From: Herbidospora sakaeratensis
Lineage (GTDB): Bacteria > Actinomycetota > Actinomycetes > Streptosporangiales > Streptosporangiaceae
Assembly (NCBI RefSeq): GCF_001570525.1
Contig: NZ_BBXC01000011.1
Coordinates: 62,001 to 126,000 of the forward strand
Direction: 5' to 3'
DNA length: 64,000 bases
Positions within the stretch are counted from its first letter, which is position 1; each line of letters begins with the position of its first letter. Shown here one piece after another: positions 36,591 through 46,681 of the stretch. A program made the position numbers and the translations under genes. The notes beneath the pieces are model-generated. The model was not told the DNA's origin and made no database searches. It saw nothing but the letters and a program-made list of their open reading frames with translations.

Positions 36591-37640
36591 CTAAAGATCA
36601 CTGGTCCTACTTCGTCCCTCGCCTCTCCGGCGCTTGTTCTTCGACTTGCGGTAGGCCTCGATGGCTTTGCGGTTGGCCCGCCAGGTTCCATCGGAGCCCT
36701 GAACCGCCGCCAAGCGCCCACGCTGCGCCGCCTGCCGGAGAGCGTTCACGGTGAACTCGTCGTCAGCCAATGCCGCCAGGGGAACCAATCTGGCCGGCCC
36801 GGCGACGTTCGGAAGGATGAACCTGTTGAGGTTCTCTTCCATGGCTCTGGCGATCAGTTCACCGAGCGAACCGTAGTCGCCGTCGTCTGCTCGCCGCATG
36901 GCGCTCAGATACACGTCGCGCTGCTTCTTCAGCACGATGATCGGCGGGTAGCCGAGACGTACGAGTAAGAGATTCAGGACAAGGCGACCCGTTCGGCCGT
37001 TGCCGTCGATGAACGGGTGGACGCGCTCGAAGTCATTGTGGATTCGCGCCAGCTCTTCGGGAATGGGATGTCCCAGGTCTTCGCGGTTCTCGAGCTTCTC
37101 GGTGACCGCGCAGACACCCTCGACCCACTCACCGATCATGGCGGGAACGAGGGGCCATGACGGCGGGGTCATGCCCTCCTTGAACGGGTGAAGATCGTGT
37201 TCCCGGAAGTTTCCCGGCCCCTCACGGTCGGTCGCCTCCGGATGAGGAGCCACATCCCAGACAGGGGTCATCGCCATGGCGTGGATGTGGCGCAGCTCGT
37301 GGAGAGTGATGAGGCGCCCGTCGTGCCAAGCGTCGGGTTCGAGCGCCTGGCCGTAAACCCACCGGGCGGCGTCGCCGTAACCCTTGACCTCGTTGTACTC
37401 CTTCAGCGGCTTGGCTCCCACGGCACGGCCCTGGTCGAGCAGCACCTGGACCTCGCGCAGAACGAGGGTGTTGCCTTCAAGCGCAGTGGAGTGATGGGCT
37501 TCCAGATGCCAGATGTCATCCCAGATGTCACGAGCCTCAACCGGGTTGGGCAGCCCGCCGAGCCGTTGGTTCAGTTCGACCATGGCACGGTCCAACCGCT
37601 CATAGACCGTCGCTCTGCTGGGACGCCCTCTGCTTGCCAC
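36591..37640 (-). CDS. Fic-domain protein (AMPylase type) with N-terminal inhibitory helix
   Basis: 349 aa. The Fic core motif HPFIDGNGRTGR is complete, with His208 as catalytic base. An N-terminal inhibitory helix of the (S/T)xxxE(G/N) type is present as STALEGN (residues 51-57), which marks a class II, self-inhibited Fic. The C-terminal ~60 residues look like a winged-helix tail and end in basic residues (KSKNKRRRGEGR). Fic proteins transfer AMP or another phospho-moiety to target hydroxyls. Codon use is less GC-rich than the neighbours, and the promoter is AT-rich with a dyad, so the gene looks acquired. No separate antitoxin (FicA/Doc partner) is adjacent. Confidence 0.9.
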   Translation of the reverse strand: MASRGRPSRATVYERLDRAMVELNQRLGGLPNPVEARDIWDDIWHLEAHHSTALEGNTLVLREVQVLLDQGRAVGAKPLKEYNEVKGYGDAARWVYGQALEPDAWHDGRLITLHELRHIHAMAMTPVWDVAPHPEATDREGPGNFREHDLHPFKEGMTPPSWPLVPAMIGEWVEGVCAVTEKLENREDLGHPIPEELARIHNDFERVHPFIDGNGRTGRLVLNLLLVRLGYPPIIVLKKQRDVYLSAMRRADDGDYGSLGELIARAMEENLNRFILPNVAGPARLVPLAALADDEFTVNALRQAAQRGRLAAVQGSDGTWRANRKAIEAYRKSKNKRRRGEGRSRTSDL

Positions 37641-37667
37641 CAGGCCTCCGCCGCCTCAGGAGTCACA

Positions 37668-37710
37668 AAGTTGATACACCTGTCGAGCACTCAATTGTAC
37701 TAATCAACTT
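37668..37710 (-). promoter_or_regulatory. AT-rich promoter region of the Fic gene with 8-bp inverted repeat
   Basis: AAGTTGAT (37668-37675) and ATCAACTT (37703-37710) are exact reverse complements spaced 27 bases apart. On the Fic strand they flank a good -10-like TACAAT (37694-37699). No strong -35 is evident. The arrangement suggests a dimeric regulator that bridges the promoter. Confidence 0.5.
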
Positions 37711-37745
37711 CGTTGGCGTATCCGCTTGAGAACACAACGGAGAAT

Positions 37746-37777
37746 GACCCGCGCGCGCCCCGTGGCGCGCGCGGGTC
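37746..37777 (-). terminator. hairpin after guaB3
   Basis: GACCCGCGCGCGCC (37746-37759) and GGCGCGCGCGGGTC (37764-37777) form a perfect 14-bp stem with a 4-base loop, 6 bases beyond the guaB3 stop. The strand after it is only mildly T-rich. It likely ends the guaB-guaB3 transcript. Confidence 0.75.
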
Positions 37778-37783
37778 GACGTC

Positions 37784-38902
37784 CTACGGTGTCGGCGGGG
37801 CCACCACGACCTCGACGCGCTGGAACTCCTTGATGTCGCTGTAGCCCGAGGTCGCCATCGTGCGCTTCAGGGCGCCCATCAGGTTCATCGAGCCGTCGGC
37901 CACCGACGACGGGCCGTGGAGGATCTCGGCCAGGGTGCCGATGGTGCCGAACTCCACTCGGCGGCCGCGAGGCAGGTCGGGGTGGTGGGCCTCGGAGCCC
38001 CAGTGGAAGCCCCGGCCGGGGGCCTCGGCCGCGCGGGCCAGCGGGGAGCCGACCATGACCGCGTCGGCGCCGCAGGCGATGGCCTTGGCGATGTCGCCCG
38101 AGCCGCCCATGCCGCCGTCGGCGATGACGTGGACGTAGCGGCCGCCCGATTCGTCCATGTAGTCGCGGCGGGCCGCCGCCACGTCGGAGATCGCGGTCGC
38201 CATCGGGACCACGACGCCCAGCACGTTGCGGGTCGTGTGGGACGCGCCGCCGCCGAAGCCGACCAGGACGCCCGCCGCGCCGGTCCGCATCAGGTGGAGG
38301 GCCGCCGTGTAGGTGGCGCAGCCGCCGACGATCACCGGGACGTCGAGTTCGTAGATGAACTGCTTCAGGTTCAGCGGCTCGGCCCGGCCCGAGACGTGCT
38401 CGGCCGAGACGGTGGTGCCGCGGATCACGAAGATGTCGACGCCCGCGTCGATGACGGCCTTGTGGTGCTGGACCGTGCGCTGCGGCGACAACCGCACCGC
38501 CGTGGTCACCCCGGCCGCGCGGATCTCCTCGATGCGGCGGCCGATCAGCTCGTCTTGGATCGGCGCGGTGTAGATCTCCTGGAGCCGGCGGGTCGCCGCG
38601 GCGGTGCCGAGCTCGGCCACCTCGTCGAGCAGCGGCTGCGGGTCGTCGTAGCGGGTCCAGAGACCTTCGAGGTCGAGGACGCCGAGGCCGCCGAGCCGGC
38701 CGATCTCGATCGCCGTGCGGGGTGAGACCACGCTGTCCATCGGGCTGACCACGACCGGCAGGTCGAAGCGGTAGGCGTCGATCTGCCAGGAGATCGACAC
38801 CTCCTCGGGATCGCGGGTGCGCCGCGAGGGAACGATGCCGATCTCGTCGAGGGCGTAGGCGCGCCGCCCGGTCTTACCGCGCCCGATCTCCACCTGAGTC
38901 AT
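37784..38902 (-). CDS. guaB3: GuaB3-family IMP dehydrogenase-related protein
   Basis: 372 aa without CBS domains. A TIM-barrel of the IMPDH/GMPR family is clear: VVSPMDSVVSP, GGLGVLDLEGLW, VIVGGCATYTAALHLMRTGA, and [31 protein letters not shown]. The catalytic loop, GSICTTR in real IMPDH, reads GASHTTR here, with His222 where the thioimidate-forming Cys should be. So normal IMPDH chemistry is not expected. Actinobacterial GuaB3 proteins commonly lack this Cys and their role is not settled. It follows guaB by 26 bases in the same operon. Confidence 0.92.
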   Translation of the reverse strand: MTQVEIGRGKTGRRAYALDEIGIVPSRRTRDPEEVSISWQIDAYRFDLPVVVSPMDSVVSPRTAIEIGRLGGLGVLDLEGLWTRYDDPQPLLDEVAELGTAAATRRLQEIYTAPIQDELIGRRIEEIRAAGVTTAVRLSPQRTVQHHKAVIDAGVDIFVIRGTTVSAEHVSGRAEPLNLKQFIYELDVPVIVGGCATYTAALHLMRTGAAGVLVGFGGGASHTTRNVLGVVVPMATAISDVAAARRDYMDESGGRYVHVIADGGMGGSGDIAKAIACGADAVMVGSPLARAAEAPGRGFHWGSEAHHPDLPRGRRVEFGTIGTLAEILHGPSSVADGSMNLMGALKRTMATSGYSDIKEFQRVEVVVAPPTP

Positions 38903-38928
38903 GTGTGTTTCCTGTTGGTCGATAGAGG

Positions 38929-40449
<1,521 letters not shown>

Positions 40450-40615
40450 TCAGGCCTCTGGGCCAGTCTAGGGCTCGCGCAAAGAGGCGACCGCCACGCG
40501 CCCTCGTCGGGCGCCGGTGCGGACGCGGCCGGTCGGCGCCGGATGCGGGGCGGGCCGGAGGCGGGGGTCGGGGCCGGCCCGGCGGAGCCGTAACGGAGAA
40601 AAGAGAAACGGGAAA

Positions 40616-40643
40616 GGGGGGACCGTCGTAGGACGGACCCCCC
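40616..40643 (-). terminator. intrinsic terminator-like hairpin with U-tract, upstream of guaB
   Basis: Read leftward: GGGGGGTCCGTC, loop CTAC, GACGGTCCCCCC (one U-U mismatch in 12), followed at once by TTTCCCGTTTCTCTTTTCTCC. The pyrimidine/U-rich trailer on this strand only makes it a good intrinsic terminator. No leftward gene lies upstream, so it would end an unannotated leftward transcript or attenuate a long guaB leader. Confidence 0.6.
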
Positions 40644-40671
40644 TGACGCGCCGGTTGATGGGACCCCCACG

Positions 40672-40708
40672 GTGACCGCCGAGCCCCCCTCCGCGCCCGG
40701 TCGGTCAC
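40672..40708 (-). ncRNA. candidate structured element upstream of the guaB terminator-like hairpin
   Basis: Leftward-strand RNA can fold GTGACCG-A-CCGGGC against GCTCGG-CGGTCAC (13 pairs, one bulged A) around the loop GCGGAGGGGG. One pair is G-U on this strand but A-C on the other, so the fold favours leftward RNA. It lies 28 bases before the U-tract hairpin. Together they could be a small RNA or leader. No match to a named RNA family is claimed. Confidence 0.35.
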
Positions 40709-40930
40709 GGCGTCCCACCCGTGCCGACGCAGGGTCAAGAGTGCGTCACCCAGGGTCTCGACACAATGTCCGAACCTGCAACTACACGAAGCTGCACCTC
40801 TCGCGGTTTTCTCCGCCCGAAACGCAATAGCGCGTTATTCTCGCGAAGTCGCTCGGTGGCCCAGCCGGGGCGGCTCCGGGCGAGGGAGCAGACATCTGGG
40901 CGCGACCACGACCTGAAACTGGACCGACCA

Positions 40931-41920
40931 ATGACCACCTCTGCCGACCCTTTGGAACGCCTGGGCCTCACCAGGGCCCAGACGGCGGTGTACGAAACCG
41001 TCCTGCGCCTGCACCGGGCCACCCTCCCCGAGATCGCCGAGGCCGCCGACGAGCCCGCCGACGACGTGGCCGCCCGGCTGGCCGGCCTGGTCCGGCTGGG
41101 CGCGGTCGACGAGCAGGCCGGCGAATACCTGGCCCGTCACCCCGCCGCCGCGATCGGCCGCCTGATCGCCGCCCGCCTCGACCGCCTGGCCGAGGAGAGC
41201 CGCCAGATCGACGAGGTGCTGGCCTCGGTGGGCGGGCTGACCCTGACCTACGACGCCGGGCGCGATTATCAGGACCGCCGGTTCCCGGTGGAACTGGTGA
41301 ACGGCGCCGACGAACTCTACGAGAGCGTCATCGGGCTGGCGCTCCAATCACCGCCGTCGGATCTCGTGACCGCGATCCCGGATGAACGCAGTTTGACGGA
41401 TTTCATCCGCAAATATGCCGACACGTGGATCGAGGCGCTCAAAAGCGATCTCCTTTCCGCCCGCGCGGTGGTCCCCGCGTCCGCCCTCGCGATCCCCGGG
41501 ATGCGCGACTCGCTCGACCGGCTGGCCGCCGCCGGGGCGGGCATCCGGGCCCTCGACCGGGTGCCCAGCTGGTTCTTCGCGCTCGGCCACGACGCCGCCG
41601 GGCTGCCGGCCGACTGGGGGGTGTCGTTACCCGGCAGCGCATACAACTGTTACCTGGTCAGGGCCCCGATCGTGGTGGGCGCGCTGCGGGCGCTGTTCGA
41701 CGAGATGTGGCGGCGGGCGGTGCCGGTCCGCCACTCGCCGGGCGCCGTTCAGGTGCTCAGGCTGGCGTCCCAGGGGATCTCCGACGACACCATCGCCCGG
41801 CGGCTGGGGTTGTCGGTCCGGACCGTCCGGGCCCGCTTCGCCGACGCCATGGCGGAGCTCGGCGCGCAGACCCGCTTCCAGGCGGGGGTGGAGGCCGCCC
41901 GGCGGGGCTGGTTGTCCTGA
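40931..41920 (+). CDS. TrmB/LuxR-type helix-turn-helix transcriptional regulator
   Basis: About 329 aa from ATG 40931 (MTTSADPLERLGLT). N-terminal winged helix like TrmB (LTRAQTAVYETVLRLHRATLPEIAEAADE), a helix, a central ~170-residue sensor-like region, and a C-terminal LuxR-type HTH (VLRLASQGISDDTIARRLGLSVRTVRARF). This two-HTH layout is common in actinomycete orphan regulators with no known ligand. It is divergent from guaB and precedes DUF5319, so it may control a local gene or itself. Confidence 0.83.
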   Translation: MTTSADPLERLGLTRAQTAVYETVLRLHRATLPEIAEAADEPADDVAARLAGLVRLGAVDEQAGEYLARHPAAAIGRLIAARLDRLAEESRQIDEVLASVGGLTLTYDAGRDYQDRRFPVELVNGADELYESVIGLALQSPPSDLVTAIPDERSLTDFIRKYADTWIEALKSDLLSARAVVPASALAIPGMRDSLDRLAAAGAGIRALDRVPSWFFALGHDAAGLPADWGVSLPGSAYNCYLVRAPIVVGALRALFDEMWRRAVPVRHSPGAVQVLRLASQGISDDTIARRLGLSVRTVRARFADAMAELGAQTRFQAGVEAARRGWLS

Positions 41921-41968
41921 CCCGGCCTTTGAGCACACCGGGGGCGATGGGAGTCATATGGTGGTTAC

Positions 41969-42346
41969 GTGCTGGAAGACGTCCCCCGCGACCCGTTCGC
42001 GGACGACCCCAACGACCCCGCCGTGGAGCTGGGCGAGCTCGACGACCCCGAGCCGCTCACGATGGCCGAGCGCGACGAGGCCCTGACCGACCTCGCCGAC
42101 GTGGAGGTGTTCCGCTCCCTGCTCGAACCGCAAGGGGTGCTCGGTCTGGTGCTCGACTGCCCGGAATGTGGCGAACAGCACTACTTCGACTGGGACCTGC
42201 TCCGGGGCAACCTACGCCAGATGATCGACAACGGCCGACCCCAAGTCCACGAGCCCGCCTTCCAACCCGACCCCGCCGACTACGTCAGCTGGGAGTACGC
42301 CCGAGGCTACGTCGACGGCGTCATCGACACCGAAGAGAGCCGCTGA
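41969..42346 (+). CDS. DUF5319 family protein
   Basis: 125 aa from GTG 41969. The conserved actinobacterial family is recognised by an acidic N-terminus (DPFADDPNDP), ALTDLADVEVFRSLLEPQGVLGLVLDCPECGEQHYFDWDLLR and [17 protein letters not shown]. One CPEC pair could hold zinc together with His. The Mycobacterium ortholog lies in the same place between guaB and the sigD unit. Its function is unknown. Its last 40 bases run antisense to the small anti-sigma candidate. Confidence 0.85.
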   Translation: MLEDVPRDPFADDPNDPAVELGELDDPEPLTMAERDEALTDLADVEVFRSLLEPQGVLGLVLDCPECGEQHYFDWDLLRGNLRQMIDNGRPQVHEPAFQPDPADYVSWEYARGYVDGVIDTEESR

Positions 42347-42468
42347 GCTTCCTGAATGCTGTCAACATCGGCGATCAGGGTCTTCAACACCAAGATCGCC
42401 GGATCGGCTGACCGCACCGCCTCGCGCCGGGCCAACGCGTCGAGCACGGCGTCAACGTCGATTGTCAC
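42307..42468 (-). CDS. 53-residue RsdA-like anti-sigma-D candidate
   Basis: Starts at GTG 42468, overlapping the sigma-factor TGA (GTGA), so it is positioned for co-translation. Residues 3-36 ([28 protein letters not shown]) resemble the N-terminal sigma-binding helix region of RsdA, the anti-SigD factor encoded at this spot in Mycobacterium (pattern L-x-D-A-L-A-x-R-x-x-V...A-D-P). RsdA is a ~300-residue membrane protein; here translation stops after 53 codons, with no membrane segment or extracellular domain. The 3' 40 bases overlap DUF5319 in antisense. It could be a minimal soluble anti-sigma peptide or a decayed rsdA. Synteny and overlap favour a real gene. Confidence 0.6.
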   Translation of the reverse strand: MTIDVDAVLDALARREAVRSADPAILVLKTLIADVDSIQEAQRLSSVSMTPST

Positions 42469-43139
42469 GCAATCGACTCTAGCTCCGCCATCTGACGGAG
42501 CCGGGCAAGAGCACGATGCTGGGCCACTCTGACCGCGCCCGGTGACATGCCCAGGACGTTGCCCGTCTCCTCCGCCGACAACCCCGAGACCACCCGCAGG
42601 ATCAGCAGCTCGCGCTGGTTCTCCGGCAGCCGCGACAACAACGCGCGGGCGTGTTCGGCCTCGATGTAGCGCACGACGGTCTCCTCGGGCCCGGGACCCT
42701 CGTCGGGCCCGTCGGGGAGATCCTGGGTCGGCACGGCCGAACGCACCGAACTGCGCAGCGAGTCGGCCACCTTGTGAGAGGCGATGCCGAAGACGAACGA
42801 CGCGAACGGGCGGCCCATGTCCCGATAACGCGGGAGCGCCGACAGCACCGCGATGCAGACCTCCTGGGCCACGTCGTCGGCGTTGTGATAATGCCCAGAA
42901 ACCCGGCCAAGCCTGGCTCGGCAATAGCGCACGACCATCGGCCGCAGCTGCGTCAGCAGCCTCTCGATGGCGGTGCGGTCCCCTGTCACGGCCAGACTGG
43001 TCAGCTCCCTGAGGTCGGACTCCTCCGGCCTCACGTCGACTCTGGACCCAATCGCAAGCCTTACCCCAGTTGCGGCGTCGGCGACGCATCCCTCGGTCAC
43101 GTTAGGCATGATGCCCGCCACACAGAGAACTGTCGTCAT
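42465..43139 (-). CDS. sigD: ECF sigma factor, SigD/ShbA type
   Basis: About 224 aa from ATG 43139; ATG 43109 and an internal GTG are alternatives, since the conserved part begins about 40-45 residues in. Region 2 is clear ([51 protein letters not shown]) and region 4 is [41 protein letters not shown]. These are close in pattern to mycobacterial SigD; the Streptomyces gene in this neighbourhood (ShbA) controls the principal sigma factor. An overlapping small gene may be its anti-sigma factor. The whiB gene often found between sigD and groEL is missing. Confidence 0.9.
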   Translation of the reverse strand: MTTVLCVAGIMPNVTEGCVADAATGVRLAIGSRVDVRPEESDLRELTSLAVTGDRTAIERLLTQLRPMVVRYCRARLGRVSGHYHNADDVAQEVCIAVLSALPRYRDMGRPFASFVFGIASHKVADSLRSSVRSAVPTQDLPDGPDEGPGPEETVVRYIEAEHARALLSRLPENQRELLILRVVSGLSAEETGNVLGMSPGAVRVAQHRALARLRQMAELESIA

Positions 43140-43300
43140 GGTGAACGGATACGGATTGGTCACATTGGGGCGGCGATAACCGCAAGTAATCGCACGAACA
43201 CTCGACGGTTTTGGACATTTCACTAATATGTGGAAATTGCTGTATTTCTGTCAGATGTTCTGACAGCTCAGACCCATTGGACTTCGGCTTCTATATAGAA

Positions 43301-43338
43301 CTACGGCCCCCACCCCGGGAATGGGGTGAGGGCCGTAG
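43301..43338 (-). terminator. terminator hairpin after groEL
   Basis: CTACGGCCCCCACCCC (43301-43316) pairs with GGGGTGAGGGCCGTAG (43323-43338), 16 positions with one mismatch and a 6-base loop. It starts 14 bases beyond the groEL stop and is followed on that strand by TTCTATATAG. Likely the end of the groES-groEL operon. Confidence 0.75.
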
Positions 43339-43352
43339 AACGGCAACCGTTA

Positions 43353-44975
<1,623 letters not shown>

Positions 44976-44995
44976 TTACCAGTCCTCTCAGCGTC

Positions 44996-45030
44996 GAAGA
45001 CCCCGGGCGCTCGTCGCGCCCGGGGTCTTC
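44996..45030 (-). other. 15-bp perfect hairpin between groES and groEL
   Basis: GAAGACCCCGGGCGC (44996-45010) and GCGCCCGGGGTCTTC (45016-45030) pair perfectly with a 5-base loop, inside the 62-base gap between groES stop and groEL start. There is no U-tract, so full termination is unlikely. It could be an RNA-processing or stabilising element that sets the groES:groEL ratio. Confidence 0.65.
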
Positions 45031-45037
45031 TCACGGC

Positions 45038-45349
45038 TTACTTCTCGATGATGGCGAGCACGTCACGGGCGGAGAGCACGAGGTACTCCTCGCCGCCGTA
45101 CTTGACCTCGGTGCCGCCGTACTTGCTGTAGAGGACGACGTCGCCCTCACTGACGTCGAGCGGAACCCGCTTGCTGCCGGACTCGTCCCAGTTGCCGGGG
45201 CCCACCGCGAGGACCTTGCCCTCCTGGGGCTTCTCCTTCGCGGTGTCCGGGATGACCAGGCCGGAGGCGGTGGTCTGCTCGGCCTCAAGCGGCTGGACCA
45301 CGATGCGGTCGCCGAGCGGCTTAACGGGAACCTTGGTGGCGGTCGTCAC
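45038..45349 (-). CDS. groES: 10-kDa co-chaperonin GroES
   Basis: 103 aa. Cpn10 fold with [36 protein letters not shown] mobile-loop region, GPGNWDESG, and the roof/core segment [24 protein letters not shown]. First gene of the operon with groEL. A CIRCE element (45439-45465) and a consensus promoter (45472-45500) lie upstream, so HrcA repression relieved by heat is expected. Confidence 0.97.
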   Translation of the reverse strand: MTTATKVPVKPLGDRIVVQPLEAEQTTASGLVIPDTAKEKPQEGKVLAVGPGNWDESGSKRVPLDVSEGDVVLYSKYGGTEVKYGGEEYLVLSARDVLAIIEK

Positions 45350-45438
45350 GATCGGACCTCCCCTTCAGATTGCGATGAATGAGCTGAAGAGGCGACCAGC
45401 GGCCTGCCGTCGCGGGTGTCAGACCTATCTGCGTCGCA

Positions 45439-45465
45439 TTGGCACTCTCACTAGGCGAGTGCCAA
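45439..45465 (-). promoter_or_regulatory. CIRCE operator (HrcA binding site) for groES-groEL
   Basis: TTGGCACTC (45439-45447), 9-base spacer, GAGTGCCAA (45457-45465): a perfect inverted repeat differing from the TTAGCACTC consensus only by A to G in each half. It lies just downstream of the -10 on the transcribed strand, the usual place for HrcA repression. Confidence 0.93.
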
Positions 45466-45471
45466 CACGAC

Positions 45472-45500
45472 ACAGTATGCACCTTCCCCGGGCACGTCAA
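45472..45500 (-). promoter_or_regulatory. groES-groEL promoter, housekeeping type
   Basis: On the leftward strand TTGACG (-35, 45495-45500) and TACTGT (-10, 45472-45477) are separated by exactly 17 bases. The CIRCE begins 6 bases after the -10. Good agreement with a vegetative-sigma promoter under HrcA control. Confidence 0.75.
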
Positions 45501-45517
45501 CACGATCGAGTGTTGAC
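45496..45517. promoter_or_regulatory. second dyad overlapping the groES -35
   Basis: GTCAACAC (45496-45503) and GTGTTGAC (45510-45517) are perfect 8-bp arms with a 6-base centre. The left arm covers the -35. It does not match the HspR HAIR consensus. It may bind another regulator, or serve the divergent hydrolase gene at 45583. Confidence 0.45.
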
Positions 45518-45582
45518 ACCCGGCGGCCGGAGTCGTTCATTGATCACGCCCTCGCTTGTGCCACCAATCGAAGGGATGGGCA

Positions 45583-46647
45583 ATGCGCAGATGGTCGACG
45601 GCCCTCATGGGCCTCCTGCTCACGGCGGGTCTCCTGACCGCACCCGCCGCCGCGGAGTCGAACGGCGGCGTGCGGATCATGCCGCTGGGCGACAGCATCA
45701 CCGACGGGTTCAACGTGCCCGGAGGCTACCGGATCAACCTATGGCAGCGACTGGTCCAGGCAGGCCACACGGCCGACTTCGTCGGCTCGGGGTTCAACGG
45801 CCCGGCGAGCCTGGGCGACCACGACCACGAAGGCCACTCGGGCTGGCGGATCGACCAGATCGACGCCCAGATCGTGGGCTGGCTGCAGGCGTACACCCCC
45901 CGCACGATCCTGCTGCACATCGGCACCAACGACATGGGCCAGCAGTTCCAGGTCTCCACGGCGCCCGCGCGGTTGTCGGCCCTGATCGACAAGATCCGGG
46001 CCACCGCGCCCCAGGTCGAGCTGTTCGTCGCACGGATCACGCCGTCCGCCGATCCCGCCTTCAACGCCCGGATCCAGACCTTCAACGCCGCGATCCCCGG
46101 GATCGTGGCCCAGAAGGGCTCGATGACCCACCTCGTCGACATGAACACCGGGTTCACCACCGCCGACCTGGCCGACGGCCTCCACCCCAACCAGACCGGC
46201 TACGACAAGATGGCCGCCCGCTGGATGACCGCCCTCCAGTCGGTCCCGGGCAGCCTCACCCCCGCCGCGGTCAACCTGGTGAACACCGCGTCGAACCGCT
46301 GCCTCGACGTCAGCGGCGTCTCCCAGGCCCAGGGCGCCCAGATCCACGTGTGGGACTGCCACACGCAGGCCAACCAGCGCTGGACCCGCACGGCGGCCGG
46401 TGAATACCGCGTCTACAACGGCACCCGCTGCCTCGACGTGAACGGCAACGGCACCGCCAACGGCACCAAGATCCAGATCTGGGCCTGCAACGGCACCGCC
46501 GCCCAGCGCTTCACCCACAACGCCAACGGCTCGATCACGGGCACGGGCTCCGGCAAGTGCCTCCACGCCACCGGCACCGCCAACGGCGCCCTGGTGGAGC
46601 TGCGCGACTGCAACGGCTCCACGGCCCAGCGCTGGACCACGCGGTAG
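45583..46647 (+). CDS. secreted SGNH/GDSL hydrolase with ricin-type lectin domain
   Basis: 354 aa; ATG 45583 follows AAGGGA. Signal peptide MRRWSTALMGLLLTAGLLTAPAAA. The SGNH domain has block I MPLGDSITDGF (catalytic Ser), block III HIGTNDMG and block V DGLHPNQTGY (Asp/His). The C-terminal ~130 residues form a ricin-B trefoil with NQRWTR, AQRFTH and AQRWTT repeats and paired Cys residues (RCLDVSG, RCLDVNG, KCLHATG). It is probably an extracellular esterase that binds carbohydrate through the lectin module. Single gene, divergent from groES. Confidence 0.92.
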   Translation: MRRWSTALMGLLLTAGLLTAPAAAESNGGVRIMPLGDSITDGFNVPGGYRINLWQRLVQAGHTADFVGSGFNGPASLGDHDHEGHSGWRIDQIDAQIVGWLQAYTPRTILLHIGTNDMGQQFQVSTAPARLSALIDKIRATAPQVELFVARITPSADPAFNARIQTFNAAIPGIVAQKGSMTHLVDMNTGFTTADLADGLHPNQTGYDKMAARWMTALQSVPGSLTPAAVNLVNTASNRCLDVSGVSQAQGAQIHVWDCHTQANQRWTRTAAGEYRVYNGTRCLDVNGNGTANGTKIQIWACNGTAAQRFTHNANGSITGTGSGKCLHATGTANGALVELRDCNGSTAQRWTTR

Positions 46648-46681
46648 CCGACCAGTGAGCGGCGGGCGCTAGCGTCTCGGT

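Noticed and set aside
36591-36620. Fic C-terminus ending GRSRTSDL as a sign of an adjacent tRNA
   Set aside because: The bases around 36558-36640 do not fold into a cloverleaf; the tail is simply the end of the protein.
43140-43352. whiB gene between sigD and groEL, as in Mycobacterium
   Set aside because: No frame with the four WhiB cysteines or the G-(V/I)-W-G-G motif is present; only the groEL terminator is seen.
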